A DNA stretch of 64,000 nt from Actinocorallia longicatena (GCF_039534125.1 NZ_BAAAUV010000007.1:62001-126000); one strand, 5' to 3'. Counted from the first letter of the stretch, positions 14,917 to 23,735 are shown. Made by a program: numbers and translations. Notes: generated by a model not told the origin, from the sequence alone.

Positions 14917-16173
14917 CTACTTGACCGGGGTGAGGACCTCTTTGCCGATGAAGCGCTGGAGGGCCTTGGGGACGCGGACGGAGCCGTCGGCCTGCTGGTG
15001 GTTCTCCAGGATCGCCACGATCCAGCGGGTGGTGGCCAGGGTTCCGTTGAGGGTGGCGACCGGGGCGGTCCTCCCCTCGCCGTCCTTGAAGCGGATCGAC
15101 AGCCGCCGCGACTGGAACGTGGTGCAGTTCGAGGTCGAGGTCAGCTCGCGGTAGGCCTCCTGGGTCGGCACCCAGGCCTCGCAGTCGAACTTGCGGGCCG
15201 CGCTGGTGCCGAGGTCGCCGGCCGCGGTGTCGATCACCCGGAAGGGGAGCTCGCACTTGGCCAGCATCTCCTTCTCCCAGGCCAGCAGCCGCTGGTGCTC
15301 CTCGTGGGCGTCGGCGGGGTCGACGTAGGTGAACATCTCGACCTTGTCGAACTGGTGCACCCGGATGATGCCGCGGGTGTCCTTGCCGTAGGAGCCCGCC
15401 TCGCGGCGGAAGCAGCTCGACCAGCCGACGTACCGCTTCGGCACCTCGGCCAGGATCTCGTCCATGTGGTAGCCCGCCAGGCCCACCTCGGACGTGCCGA
15501 CGAGGTAGAGGTCGTCGGCGGGCAGGTGGTAGACCTCGCTGGAGTGGTTGCCGAGGAACCCGGTGCCCTCCATGGTCTCCGGCTTCACCATCACCGGCAC
15601 GTACATGGGCGTGAACCCGGCCTCGATCGCCTGCTCCATCGCGAGGTTCAGCAGCGCCATCTGGAGCTGCATACCCACACCGGTCAGGAAGTAGAACCGG
15701 CTGCCCGAGATCTTGGCGCCGCGCTCCATGTCGATCGCGCCGAGCAGCTCGCCCAGTTCGAGGTGGTCGCGCGGGGTGAAGTCGAAGACGGGAAGCTCCC
15801 CGACGTGCTCCAGGACCACGTAGTCCTGCTCGCCGCCGGCCGGTGCGCCCTCCTCGACCAGGTTCGGAACGGTCTTCAGCAGCTTCTCGAGCTCGGCGCC
15901 GAGCTCGGCGGCCCTGGCCTCGAGGTCCTTGACCTGCTGGGCCATCTCCTTGCCCTGGGCGATCAGGGCCTGCTTCTCCTCGCCCTGCGCCCGGGAGACG
16001 AGCTTGCCGGAGGCCTTCTGCTCGGCCCGCAGCTGCTCGAACGCGGTCAGCGCGGAACGGCGCTCCTCGTCCAGGCTGAGCAGGGACTCGACGACGGACT
16101 CGTCCTCGCCTCTGGCCCGCTGGGAGGCGCGCAGGACGTCCGGGTTCTCGCGTAGGGCTCGCAGGTCGATCAC
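14917..16173 (-). CDS. serS: Serine-tRNA ligase
   Basis: This 418-residue class II aminoacyl-tRNA synthetase charges serine tRNAs. It starts with MIDLRALRENPDVLRASQRA, followed by the long coiled-coil arm (about residues 30-105) that grips the tRNA variable arm. Motif 2 is seen as CFRREAGSYGKDTRGIIRVH and motif 3 near NGTLATTRWIVAILE. Length is normal for bacteria. Two serine tRNAs, tRNA-Ser(GCT) and (TGA), lie 16 and 5 kb away. Its ATG is only 23 bp from the divergent nei-type start at 16197. Confidence 0.97.
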   Translation of the reverse strand: MIDLRALRENPDVLRASQRARGEDESVVESLLSLDEERRSALTAFEQLRAEQKASGKLVSRAQGEEKQALIAQGKEMAQQVKDLEARAAELGAELEKLLKTVPNLVEEGAPAGGEQDYVVLEHVGELPVFDFTPRDHLELGELLGAIDMERGAKISGSRFYFLTGVGMQLQMALLNLAMEQAIEAGFTPMYVPVMVKPETMEGTGFLGNHSSEVYHLPADDLYLVGTSEVGLAGYHMDEILAEVPKRYVGWSSCFRREAGSYGKDTRGIIRVHQFDKVEMFTYVDPADAHEEHQRLLAWEKEMLAKCELPFRVIDTAAGDLGTSAARKFDCEAWVPTQEAYRELTSTSNCTTFQSRRLSIRFKDGEGRTAPVATLNGTLATTRWIVAILENHQQADGSVRVPKALQRFIGKEVLTPVK

Positions 16174-16196
16174 GCGTCCAGGTTATCGTCAGTGAC

Positions 16197-16952
16197 ATGC
16201 CCGAGGGCGACAGCATTTACCAGGCCGCATCCCGGCTGCAGAGCGTTCTGGGCGGGGAGACGCTGACGCGCGCCGATCTCCGGGTGCCCCGGCACGCCAC
16301 CGCCGACCTCACCGGACGGAAGATCGTCGAGGTGGTGCCGCGCGGCAAGCACCTGCTCATGCGCATGCCGGATCTCACCCTGCACAGCCATCTCCTCATG
16401 GACGGCTCGTGGCGGATCTTCCGTTCCGGCGAGCGGTGGCGCGGTCCCGGCCATCAGATCAGGGCGATCCTCGAGGTGCCGGCCGCGAGCGTGGTGGGCT
16501 ACCGGATCCACGATCTGCGGCTGGTCCGCCCCGCCGACGAGCGGCTGATCGTCGGGCATCTGGGCCCCGACCTCCTCGGTCCCGACTGGGACGCCGAGCT
16601 GGCCGTCCACAACCTGTGGAGGGAGCCGTCCCGGCCGATCGCCGAGGCGCTGCTGGAGCAGCGGAACCTCGCGGGGATCGGCAACGTGTTCAAATCGGAG
16701 ATCCTCTTCGTCAGCCGGACCAGCCCGTGGGCGCCCGTCCAGCTCTCCGATCTGCCCCAGATCGTGGAGAACTCCTCGAAACTGCTGCTCGCCAACCGCG
16801 AGACCCGGGTACGGAACACCACGGGCTCCCTCCGCGATCCGGTGTGGGTCTACGGCCGCGCCGGACGCCCGTGCCTGCGCTGCGGAACCCCGATCAGGTC
16901 CGCCGAGCTGGCGGGACGGGTCACCTACTGGTGCCCCGAGTGTCAGCGGTGA
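16197..16952 (+). CDS. Fpg/Nei-family DNA glycosylase (Nei type)
   Basis: This 251-residue base-excision repair enzyme begins MPEGDSIYQAA: after Met removal, Pro is the Schiff-base nucleophile and Glu the general acid, and PEGD is the Nei rather than the Fpg (PELPEV) form. The H2TH region is seen as LLEQRNLAGIGNVFKSEILF, and the C-terminus is a zinc finger CLRCG...CPEC. It removes oxidised bases and cleaves the AP site. A -10-like TATCGT at 16184-16189 sits 7 nt before the ATG, suggesting leaderless transcription. A second family member is at 37837-38700. Confidence 0.92.
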   Translation: MPEGDSIYQAASRLQSVLGGETLTRADLRVPRHATADLTGRKIVEVVPRGKHLLMRMPDLTLHSHLLMDGSWRIFRSGERWRGPGHQIRAILEVPAASVVGYRIHDLRLVRPADERLIVGHLGPDLLGPDWDAELAVHNLWREPSRPIAEALLEQRNLAGIGNVFKSEILFVSRTSPWAPVQLSDLPQIVENSSKLLLANRETRVRNTTGSLRDPVWVYGRAGRPCLRCGTPIRSAELAGRVTYWCPECQR

Positions 16953-17559
16953 CGGCCAGCCACTCCGTGCCGCCCGCGTAGCGCAGGCGCCAGGTCCCCG
17001 CCCCGCCGGTGAGCGTCTTCTTGAAAGTGCCCTTCACCGTGAAGGTGCCCCTGGACACGAACGTCTTCGAGCCCTTCTTGCGGAAGGAGATCTTCACCCT
17101 GCCCTTGAGGGAGGACCAGGAGCCGTTCTCGATGGGCGAGCCCACGTACTGGACGAGCCGCGCGGACACGACGCTCCTGCCGCCCTTGCGGGTGATCTTC
17201 ACCCGGGAGAAGCCGGTCTTGTACCGGGTGTTCGAGGTGATCTTCCGGCTGGTGGTCCCGTAGGCGGCCGTCCAGGTGCCGTCGTGCGGGAGGACGTGCC
17301 GCAGCGCGAAACGGCCCTGGGAGTCGCCGGTCAGCGGCACGTACAGCGAGTCGCCCGGACGGCCCTTCGGCACGTAGGTGAGGCCGACCGGCGCCTTCGC
17401 GACGCCCTTGCCGTCCTGGACGACGCGGCCCGTCACCGCGACGAAACCGTCCTTGCCCTGGACGGCCCTGAGGTCGCGGATCTGGGCGGCGGCGGCGTGT
17501 GCGGGCCCCGCCACGACGGCCCCGGCGAGCAGGGCCACCGCCGTGAGAAGAACCCGCAC
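16921..17559 (-). CDS. Secreted beta-sandwich-type protein, unknown function (short paralogue)
   Basis: This 212-residue exported protein has a signal peptide ending AHA (about residue 22) and strand-rich repeats carrying the pattern seen in the two following genes: a basic strand ending in KKGSKTF or PKGRPGDS, then GRFALR, then a WTAAYG or TWRLRYAG strand. The pattern resembles bacterial Ig-like carbohydrate-associated domains, but no exact family is assigned. Its 3' end overlaps the convergent nei-type gene by 32 bp. It is probably related by duplication to 17603-18970 and 19090-20097. Function unknown. Confidence 0.7.
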   Translation of the reverse strand: MRVLLTAVALLAGAVVAGPAHAAAAQIRDLRAVQGKDGFVAVTGRVVQDGKGVAKAPVGLTYVPKGRPGDSLYVPLTGDSQGRFALRHVLPHDGTWTAAYGTTSRKITSNTRYKTGFSRVKITRKGGRSVVSARLVQYVGSPIENGSWSSLKGRVKISFRKKGSKTFVSRGTFTVKGTFKKTLTGGAGTWRLRYAGGTEWLAVTADTRGTSR

Positions 17560-17602
17560 GAATGCCTCCTAAGCAATGAAGTGACAGCACTCTATGGCAC
17601 GG

Positions 17603-18970
17603 TCACCGGACGTCGACGTAGTCGGCCGAACTCGTCGACCGGTAGTGATCTCCGTCGCCGTGGTAGCGGGCCTGGAACGAACCGTCCCTGACCGCCCTGG
17701 TCGTGAAGGTGTAACCGCCCCTGCGGCCCGTCCAGGCCCAGCCGGCGAACTTCCAGGCCTTGCCCTTCGGCTTGAACCAGATCCCGACGCGCACCTGGCG
17801 CACCGGCTTCCAGTGGCCGAAGACCAGGTCGGAGAGCGTGCCCTTCACGGTCAGCTTCCGGCCCTTGCGGACCGGCTCGGGCCGGGCGTCGGCCGACAGC
17901 CGCGTCCTGGCCTTGGTGTCGATGAAGATCCGGCACTCGACCGGGGGCACGACGGTCGCGTCGCCGGTGAAGCCCGGCAGCACGATCCGCCAGTGGGCGT
18001 CGTTCCTGGCGACGGCCTTGAAGGAGAACCGGCCCTTGCGGTCGGTCCTGGTGCGGGCGTAGGCGTCCCAGTGGACGCCGTCGGAGGAGGTGGACAGCTC
18101 GACCTTGGCCCGCCGGTTCGGCCGCCTGGTGCCGTCGGGCGAGACCAGCGAGGAGCGTCCCTTGATGGTGAACTTCGAGCCCAGGGTGAGCGTGGCGCTC
18201 TTGGTCAGGCCGTGGAGGGTGGCCACCTTGGTCACCGCGGGCTTGATGTCGACCAGGGTCGCCTCGGTCTGGCCGTCGGTGACGGCGTCGTCGACCGCGA
18301 CCTTCCACTGCGCCTTGACCGTCGCGGGGGCGCTCACCCAGAACCGGCCGTGCTCGTCGGTCCTGGTGTTCTCCGCGGCCTTCCAGGTCTTGCCGTCGGC
18401 GGAGCTGAGCAGCGTGACCGCGCCCTGGTAGGGCACGGTCTTCAGGGCGGAGTCCCGGTAGGAGAAGGCTCCCTTGAAGATCACCTGACGGTTCTTCACG
18501 ATCGGGCTCCGCGGCGGGGTGACCCCGACCGGGACGGCCTGGTACCGCAGGTCGAACTGGCCCGTGGCGGGACCGTCGGTGTACTCCTTCGTGACGGAGT
18601 CGTAGTACCTGACCCTGACATAGGAGTGCGGGGCGGCCACCCCGCTGAGGTCGAGATCGCTCTCGTAGAGGCCGTCGGCGCCCGTCTTGGCCGCGGTGGC
18701 CCCCTGTGCGGGGACGCACCCGAGGTCGCCGCAGACGCTGAAGGCCAGCGGCAGGTCGGCGATCGGCACGTCGGGGGTCGCCGGATCCGCGTCCGCGGTG
18801 ACGAAGGAGCCCTTGACGCGCACCTTGTCGCCGACATGGCGGGTGGCGTCGCTGGTCGTGAGCGCCGCCGTCGCCTTGACGACGGGGGCCGGCGGGTCGG
18901 CGTGGGCGGGGGTGGACAGGAAGGGCACGGCCGTCAGCACGGCCAGGCCCGAGAGGAGTACGCGTTTCAC
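17603..18970 (-). CDS. Secreted multi-repeat beta-sandwich protein (long paralogue)
   Basis: This 455-residue exported protein has a signal peptide ending AHA (about residue 26). The mature part carries about three repeats of one module with cores SSADGKTWKAAENTRTDEHG, SSDGVHWDAYARTRTDRKG and KPKGKAWKFAGWAWTGRRGG. Each is followed by a GRF or GGY strand and a W/F-x-x-R/V-Y-x-G-type closing strand. The repeats resemble bacterial Ig-like folds. I chose the GTG at 18970 (AGAGG upstream) directly before the signal peptide. The terminal module matches that of the 19090 protein closely. Two Cys (DLGC and SVCGD) may form a disulfide. Role at the cell surface is unknown. Confidence 0.75.
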   Translation of the reverse strand: MKRVLLSGLAVLTAVPFLSTPAHADPPAPVVKATAALTTSDATRHVGDKVRVKGSFVTADADPATPDVPIADLPLAFSVCGDLGCVPAQGATAAKTGADGLYESDLDLSGVAAPHSYVRVRYYDSVTKEYTDGPATGQFDLRYQAVPVGVTPPRSPIVKNRQVIFKGAFSYRDSALKTVPYQGAVTLLSSADGKTWKAAENTRTDEHGRFWVSAPATVKAQWKVAVDDAVTDGQTEATLVDIKPAVTKVATLHGLTKSATLTLGSKFTIKGRSSLVSPDGTRRPNRRAKVELSTSSDGVHWDAYARTRTDRKGRFSFKAVARNDAHWRIVLPGFTGDATVVPPVECRIFIDTKARTRLSADARPEPVRKGRKLTVKGTLSDLVFGHWKPVRQVRVGIWFKPKGKAWKFAGWAWTGRRGGYTFTTRAVRDGSFQARYHGDGDHYRSTSSADYVDVR

Positions 18971-19043
18971 GTGGGAGCCTCTCGCTCGATCTTTGGACCC
19001 CATGTGACGCGCGTCACGACCGATAAGTTCGGAAAATAACCAG

Positions 19044-19074
19044 AAAAGGCCGTCCTGATAAAGGACGGCCTTTC
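19044..19074 (-). terminator. Strong terminator after the 19090 gene
   Basis: A 12-bp perfect stem (AAAGGCCGTCCT paired with AGGACGGCCTTT, 5-nt loop) followed on the minus strand by TTCTGG. It lies just downstream of the stop at 19090 and separates the two secreted-paralogue genes into different transcripts. Confidence 0.85.
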
Positions 19075-19089
19075 TGTGGCATTTGTTAC

Positions 19090-20097
19090 TTAGCGAACGT
19101 TCACGTACGTGGTGCCCGAGTACGCCACGAAGTTACTGCCGCTGCCGTGGTACTTGACGCGCCAGTAGCCGTCGCGGGTGTCCTTGATCTTCTTGCTGTA
19201 CTTGCCGTTGGCGCCGACCCAGGCCCAGCCCTTGAACTTCCAGGTCTTGGAGCCCTTGGCACGGAACAGGACCGCGACCCTGACCTTGCCGAGCGCGCTC
19301 CAGTGGCCGTCCACCTTGTGGACGAGCTTGCCGGAGACGGTGATCTTCTTGCCCTTGCGGATGTTGCGCGGCCCGACCTTGGCCGACAGGGACGTCCGGT
19401 AGCGGGCGTCCACCCAGACCTCGCGCTGCGTGCCGAGCAGGCCGTCCGCGACGGGGTTGGGCTTGAGCACGACGCGCCAGCGGGCGTCGCCGCCGGCGGT
19501 CTGGGTGAAGCGGAAGCCGCCGTCGCCGTTGCTGTTCGCCGAGGCGACCCAGTTCCAGACCTTGCCGCCGTCGGTGGAGGTCAGCAGGTCGAGACCGGCG
19601 GACGTGCGCTGGCTCTGGTCGTGCAGGTCCGAGTCCAGGCCGATCCGGTAGGTCGTGCCGGTGATGGAGAACGCCTGGTTCTTCTCCACCGGGTTGGGCC
19701 GGGCCTTGAAGTTGTAGATCGCGGTCCGGTACTGGATCGCGTAGTTCTGCGTCGTCGCCGAGGACTTCTTGTACGAGCCGTCCCCCAGGAAGCGGGCGCT
19801 CAGCACGCCGCTCTTGGGGAACTTGAGCTTGGCCACGAACAGCCCGTCGTCCGTGGTGGTGACGATCTTGTCGTTGCCCGCGGCGTCGAGCAGGACGGGA
19901 CGGCCGGTGATGCCGTCGCCGTTCGCCTTGGACAGGGAGCCGACGATCGTGACGGAGTCACCGATGTAGTTCGGGGCGTGGTTGATGCTCTCGATCGTGA
20001 TGACCGAGGTGGCGGGCGCCGCCAGCGCGGGGCTGGCGAACGTCAGGCTGCCGGCCGCGAGGGCCAGGCTGGTGGCAGCGGTGCCGATCTTCCGCAC
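19090..20097 (-). CDS. Secreted beta-sandwich protein (middle paralogue)
   Basis: This 335-residue exported protein has a signal peptide ending ALA (about residue 27). It has modules with the cores TSTDGGKVWNWVASANSNGD and RAKGSKTWKFKGWAWVGANG, the second nearly identical in pattern to the last module of the 17603 protein (KAWKFAGWAWTGRRGG). It ends with a strand of the form GTTYVNVR, where the neighbour has ADYVDVR. The GTG start at 20097 has a perfect GGAGGA six bases upstream. It has its own terminator (19044-19074). The family looks like exported structural or binding proteins; nothing catalytic is visible. Confidence 0.78.
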   Translation of the reverse strand: MRKIGTAATSLALAAGSLTFASPALAAPATSVITIESINHAPNYIGDSVTIVGSLSKANGDGITGRPVLLDAAGNDKIVTTTDDGLFVAKLKFPKSGVLSARFLGDGSYKKSSATTQNYAIQYRTAIYNFKARPNPVEKNQAFSITGTTYRIGLDSDLHDQSQRTSAGLDLLTSTDGGKVWNWVASANSNGDGGFRFTQTAGGDARWRVVLKPNPVADGLLGTQREVWVDARYRTSLSAKVGPRNIRKGKKITVSGKLVHKVDGHWSALGKVRVAVLFRAKGSKTWKFKGWAWVGANGKYSKKIKDTRDGYWRVKYHGSGSNFVAYSGTTYVNVR

Positions 20098-20236
20098 GGA
20101 TCCTCCGAGGGGGGTACGTGCCCCTAAGGACACATGAGACGTATGCGGTGCGATCACCCGTTATACCAGTGTTTTAAGAAATCTTTCACAGTCGATGCAA
20201 CCTTTGGGCCCACTCATGTGTCGGGTCTCCCGGCCC

Positions 20237-20992
20237 TCAGGGGCGGCGCCAGGTGAACCGGGGCGGACGCCGCTCCAGGAAGGCGGCGATGCCCTCGGGC
20301 GCGTCGGGACCGGCGATCTCGGCGTCGAGCCAGCCGCGGGTCCGCTCCCTGGTCAGGGTGCCGTCGGCCAGGCCGTTGACGATGTCCTTCGTCGCTTCGA
20401 GCGAGAACTGGGACCGGGACGTCAACGTGCCGGTCAGTGAGATGATCCTTTCGTCCAGATTGTTCGCGATCTCGGAGAGAAATCCGATGCGCAGCGCGTG
20501 TTCCGCCGGGACCAGGTCCGCGGTGTAGAGCAGGTACTTGGCCGAGGCCGGGCCGACGAGGCCGACCAGCCGGGCGATCGCCGAGCTCGGATAGACGATC
20601 CCGATCTTCGCCGGGGTGATCGCGAACCGGGCGTCCGGCGCGGCGATCCGCAGGTCGCAGGCCGCGGCGAGCTGGCAGCCGCCGCCCACGCAGAACCCCC
20701 TGATCGCCGCGATCGTCGGCTTCGGGAAGTTCGCCAGGGCGTCCTCGGCGGCCATCGAGAGGTTGGCCTCGCCGATCTTGTTGATGTCGGTCAGCTCGCT
20801 GATGTCGGCGCCGGCGCAGAAGTGCTCGCCCGCCCCGGTCAGCACGAGCATCCGCACCGCCGGATCCTTGGCGAACCCCGCCAGGAGCTCCGGCAGGGCC
20901 CGCCACATCTCCGCGTTCATCGCGTTCCGCTTGGCCTGGTTGTCGATCCGCACCGTCGCCACACCATCCGCGACATCCCACCGCAAGGTCAT
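20237..20992 (-). CDS. Enoyl-CoA hydratase/isomerase (crotonase family)
   Basis: This 251-residue cytoplasmic enzyme has the crotonase fold: CoA-binding AGEHFCAGADISEL and the oxyanion-hole stretch AIRGFCVGGGCQLAAACDL. At the position of the second catalytic Glu of hydratases it has PAKIGIVYPSSA, where Glu is absent or shifted, so classical hydration activity is not certain; it may act as an isomerase or on another CoA ester. The C-terminus has the typical PEGIAAFLERRPPRF. It follows the tyrosine phosphatase gene by 30 nt on the same strand. Substrate unknown. Confidence 0.85.
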   Translation of the reverse strand: MTLRWDVADGVATVRIDNQAKRNAMNAEMWRALPELLAGFAKDPAVRMLVLTGAGEHFCAGADISELTDINKIGEANLSMAAEDALANFPKPTIAAIRGFCVGGGCQLAAACDLRIAAPDARFAITPAKIGIVYPSSAIARLVGLVGPASAKYLLYTADLVPAEHALRIGFLSEIANNLDERIISLTGTLTSRSQFSLEATKDIVNGLADGTLTRERTRGWLDAEIAGPDAPEGIAAFLERRPPRFTWRRP

Positions 20993-21022
20993 GAACGCGA
21001 TCCTACGGCGCGGTAACTTCCC

Positions 21023-22171
21023 TCAGGCCTGCGGCCGGAGCAGCTTGATCTTCAAGGCCGCCTGCTGCGCCGGGCCGAAGCCGAGCCCCTTGGCCAGGAA
21101 CGCGGAGAACGATCCGTACGAGGTGTCGATCTGGGTGAAGGCCGCGTCCAGGTAGGACGCCTGCACGCCGAGGACCGGCACGAGAAGATCCGCGTCGATG
21201 CCCTTGGACCGCAGGTAGGCGAGCGTCTGGGCGTTGCCCGCGGCGAGTTCGTCGTTGGAGCGCAGGAAGTCGGCGTAGACCGTCTCCTTCGGCACGCCCA
21301 GCAGCTTCAGCAGGACGGCCGTCATGACGCCCGTCCTGTCCTTGCCGGCGGTGCAGTGGTAGAGCACCGGCCGCCGCGAGGCGAGCAGGGTCCTGAGCGT
21401 GTCGCCGAGCGCCCGCCGGGCGGCCTCGTCGGTGACGATCAGCCGGTAGACCTGCTCCATCGCCCGAGCGCCCTTGCCGTCGCCGAGCAGGTCCCGGACC
21501 TGCTGCGGGGTCAGCGTGGCAAGGCTCGCCAGGGCCGTCAGAGGCGAGTTCGCGTCGCCGGGGGCGATCGGGGCCGCGACCGGCCGCACCCCGGCGGGCA
21601 GGACGTCGGCGCCGTCCCCCGCGACCTCGGACGGGCTGCGGAAGTCGATCGCGGCCGACAGCCCGAGCGGCGCCAGCGAGGCGGGGCCGGCCTTGCTGAG
21701 CTTGGCCGAGCGGAACACCCGGCCCCAGCGGACGGCGAGGCCGTCGCGGGTGGTGTAGCCACCGAGGTCGCGGACGTTGGCGGCGCCCTGGACCGGGACG
21801 ACCCGGGTCGCCGCGATCTCGCCGAAGGGCACCCCCACCGGGGCGATCAGGAAGTACCAGCGGCTCGCCGGGTCGAGCCCGGCGACCCTGACGGTGGTGC
21901 CGCGGCCCGAGGCCACCCGCACCCGGTCCCCGCGCGGGACGTCCGGGTCCGTCGAGGCGAACACCTCGGTCCGCAGCCCCCTGACCTGCTTCCACGACAC
22001 CTCGTGGACCCCGGCCGCGTCGAGGGTCACGACCGCTTCGGAGATCACCGCATGACGGGCGAAGTGCTGCTTCGCGGAGGGGGCCGCGATCGCGGGACCC
22101 GACACCGCGACCGTTCCGGCACCGATCATGACGGCAGTGAGCGCGGCGGCCGCGACCCGGTTCTTCGACAT
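21023..22171 (-). CDS. Secreted tyrosine-protein phosphatase with N-terminal extra domain
   Basis: This 382-residue exported phosphatase is a larger paralogue of 13237-14055. A signal peptide (about residues 1-29, ending AIA) leads into a beta-rich domain of about 90 residues (VVTLDAAGVHEVSWKQVRGL) that resembles a fibronectin-type fold. The catalytic domain follows (AANVRDLGGYTTRDG; DFRSPSEV; P-loop HCTAGKDRTG with Cys273 and Arg279). It keeps the GVPKETVYADFLRSN helix of the paralogue. Exported phosphatases of this type act outside the cell or on envelope phospho-groups; the N-terminal domain may bind the substrate (inference). Confidence 0.88.
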   Translation of the reverse strand: MSKNRVAAAALTAVMIGAGTVAVSGPAIAAPSAKQHFARHAVISEAVVTLDAAGVHEVSWKQVRGLRTEVFASTDPDVPRGDRVRVASGRGTTVRVAGLDPASRWYFLIAPVGVPFGEIAATRVVPVQGAANVRDLGGYTTRDGLAVRWGRVFRSAKLSKAGPASLAPLGLSAAIDFRSPSEVAGDGADVLPAGVRPVAAPIAPGDANSPLTALASLATLTPQQVRDLLGDGKGARAMEQVYRLIVTDEAARRALGDTLRTLLASRRPVLYHCTAGKDRTGVMTAVLLKLLGVPKETVYADFLRSNDELAAGNAQTLAYLRSKGIDADLLVPVLGVQASYLDAAFTQIDTSYGSFSAFLAKGLGFGPAQQAALKIKLLRPQA

Positions 22172-22242
22172 TAGGACAGACCCTCTTTCAACGGATTCAG
22201 TGGTACGAACCGTGACAGAGGGCCGAAAACCTCAGATGAACC

Positions 22243-22779
22243 CTACATATCCATGAAGGGACCGGCGTATGTGAACGGTCCTCGGATCTCCGGGTCGTAG
22301 GCCCGGAGGGGGAGGACCTGGAAGTGGGGGATCCACTCCTCGACCGGGGGATCGATGCCCAGGCCGGTGGAGAGGACGAAGCCGAAGCGGGAGTAGAAGG
22401 CCGGATCGCCGAGCAGGGCGACCAGGGGCTCGTTCCTGGCGTCGGCCTCGGCGACGAAGGCCGTCAAGAGCGTCCGGGCGATCCCCTGCCGCCAGCGGCC
22501 GGGCAGCACCGACAGGGGGCCCAGGGCCAGGACCGGGACGTCGCCGACGTGGGCGCGGGTGCCGAGGATGTGCCCGACCATCTCGGTGCCGTCGCGGGCG
22601 ACCAGGGACAGGCCCGGAATCCATGCCTCGGTGGCCCTCAGCCGGTGCACCAGGCCGACCTCGACCGGGCGGCCCAGGTCGTCCAGCGGTGAGGGGAAGT
22701 GCTCGTTGGCCGCGAAGGCCACGTGCGTGACCGCCGCGATCTCCTCGATGTCGGCCGGGTACTCCGCCGAGACCCTCAT
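22243..22779 (-). CDS. GNAT-family N-acetyltransferase
   Basis: This 178-residue protein has the GNAT acetyl-CoA site: LALGPLSVLPGRWRQGIARTLL contains the Q/R-x-x-G-x-G/A pyrophosphate loop (here RWRQGIA), followed by ALLGDPAFYSRFGF, a stretch typical of the YhbS-like group. It is cytoplasmic. The ATG at 22779 overlaps the pheA stop (ATGA), so translation is coupled to pheA. The acceptor substrate is unknown. Confidence 0.88.
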   Translation of the reverse strand: MRVSAEYPADIEEIAAVTHVAFAANEHFPSPLDDLGRPVEVGLVHRLRATEAWIPGLSLVARDGTEMVGHILGTRAHVGDVPVLALGPLSVLPGRWRQGIARTLLTAFVAEADARNEPLVALLGDPAFYSRFGFVLSTGLGIDPPVEEWIPHFQVLPLRAYDPEIRGPFTYAGPFMDM

Positions 22780-23690
22780 CCGCGGAGTTCGTCGAGCCAG
22801 GCGGCGGCCTCGGCGAAGTCGGCGTCCGCGGTGCCCCGGCGCGAGTGCGGCGCGGTCCCGTCGGCACGGGCGTAGCTGCCGACGAACCGCAGGTCGGCGC
22901 AGACCCGGCGCAGGCCCATCAGCGCCTCGCCGACGCGGGCGTCGGAGATGTGGCCCTCGAAGTCCATCCAGAACAGGTACGAGCCGAGGCCCGCGCCCGT
23001 CGGCCGGGACTGGATCAGGGTCAGGTTGATGCCGCGGACGAAGAACTCCTGGAGGATCTCCAGCAGGGCGCCCGCGTGGTCGTCGCGGATGAAGGCGACG
23101 GCGGTGGTCTTGTCGGCGCCGGTGCGCTCCGGCGGGCGTCCCGGCCTGGCCAGCTCCACGAACCGGGTGACCGCGCCCTCCACGTCGTGGATCTCCGAGG
23201 CGAGGGCCTCGAGACCGTAACGGGCAGCCGCGAACGAGCCGGCGAGCGCCGCGTCGTACAGGCCGTCGGCGACGTGCTGGGCGGCCTCGGCGTTGGAGGT
23301 CGCGGCCCGCCACTCGGCGTGCGGGACGTGCGCCGAGAGCCAGCGCCTGCACTGCGGCTGCGCGTGCGGATGCGAGGCGACGGTCTTGATGTCGTCGAGG
23401 CGGGTGCCGGGACGCACCAGGAGCGCGAACTCGACCGGCAGATGGATCTCCGAGACGACCTGGAGCGGTTCGCCCGTGGCCAGTTCGTCCAGCGTGGTCG
23501 GCACGGACCCCTCGACGGAGTTCTCCAGCGCCACCACGGCCCGGTCGACGGTTCCGGAGCGGAGCGCGTCCAGCGCGGCCGGAACCGTCGGAAACGCGAA
23601 CCGCTCCGCGGCCGCGGCGTTCGGCAGCGTCAGCAGTGCGGCTTCGGTGAAGGTGCCCTCTGGTCCCAGATAGGCGTAACGGTCCGGCAT
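22776..23690 (-). CDS. pheA: Prephenate dehydratase
   Basis: This 304-residue enzyme converts prephenate to phenylpyruvate in phenylalanine synthesis. The catalytic domain begins YAYLGPEGTFTEAAL and contains VVALENSVEGSVPTTLD and the conserved GAVTRFVEL (T-R-F motif). A C-terminal ACT domain (ALLEILQEFFVRGINLTLIQ, then SRP) would mediate feedback inhibition by phenylalanine. It is monofunctional, with no chorismate mutase part, as in other Actinobacteria. I chose the ATG at 23690, just before the conserved start; a TTG at 23708 is possible. It lies in a run GT87-DUF4446-pheA-GNAT with overlaps. Confidence 0.95.
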   Translation of the reverse strand: MPDRYAYLGPEGTFTEAALLTLPNAAAAERFAFPTVPAALDALRSGTVDRAVVALENSVEGSVPTTLDELATGEPLQVVSEIHLPVEFALLVRPGTRLDDIKTVASHPHAQPQCRRWLSAHVPHAEWRAATSNAEAAQHVADGLYDAALAGSFAAARYGLEALASEIHDVEGAVTRFVELARPGRPPERTGADKTTAVAFIRDDHAGALLEILQEFFVRGINLTLIQSRPTGAGLGSYLFWMDFEGHISDARVGEALMGLRRVCADLRFVGSYARADGTAPHSRRGTADADFAEAAAWLDELRG

Positions 23691-23735
23691 GAAAGCAAGG
23701 ATAGCCAATACCGCCCCAGCGGCCCCCGGAGTCGC

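Noticed and set aside
17594..19039. A 481-residue plus-strand ORF
   Set aside because: It lies fully antisense to the secreted repeat protein at 17603-18970, has no Shine-Dalgarno or motif, and is Gly/Val/Arg-rich as expected for high-GC shadow frames.
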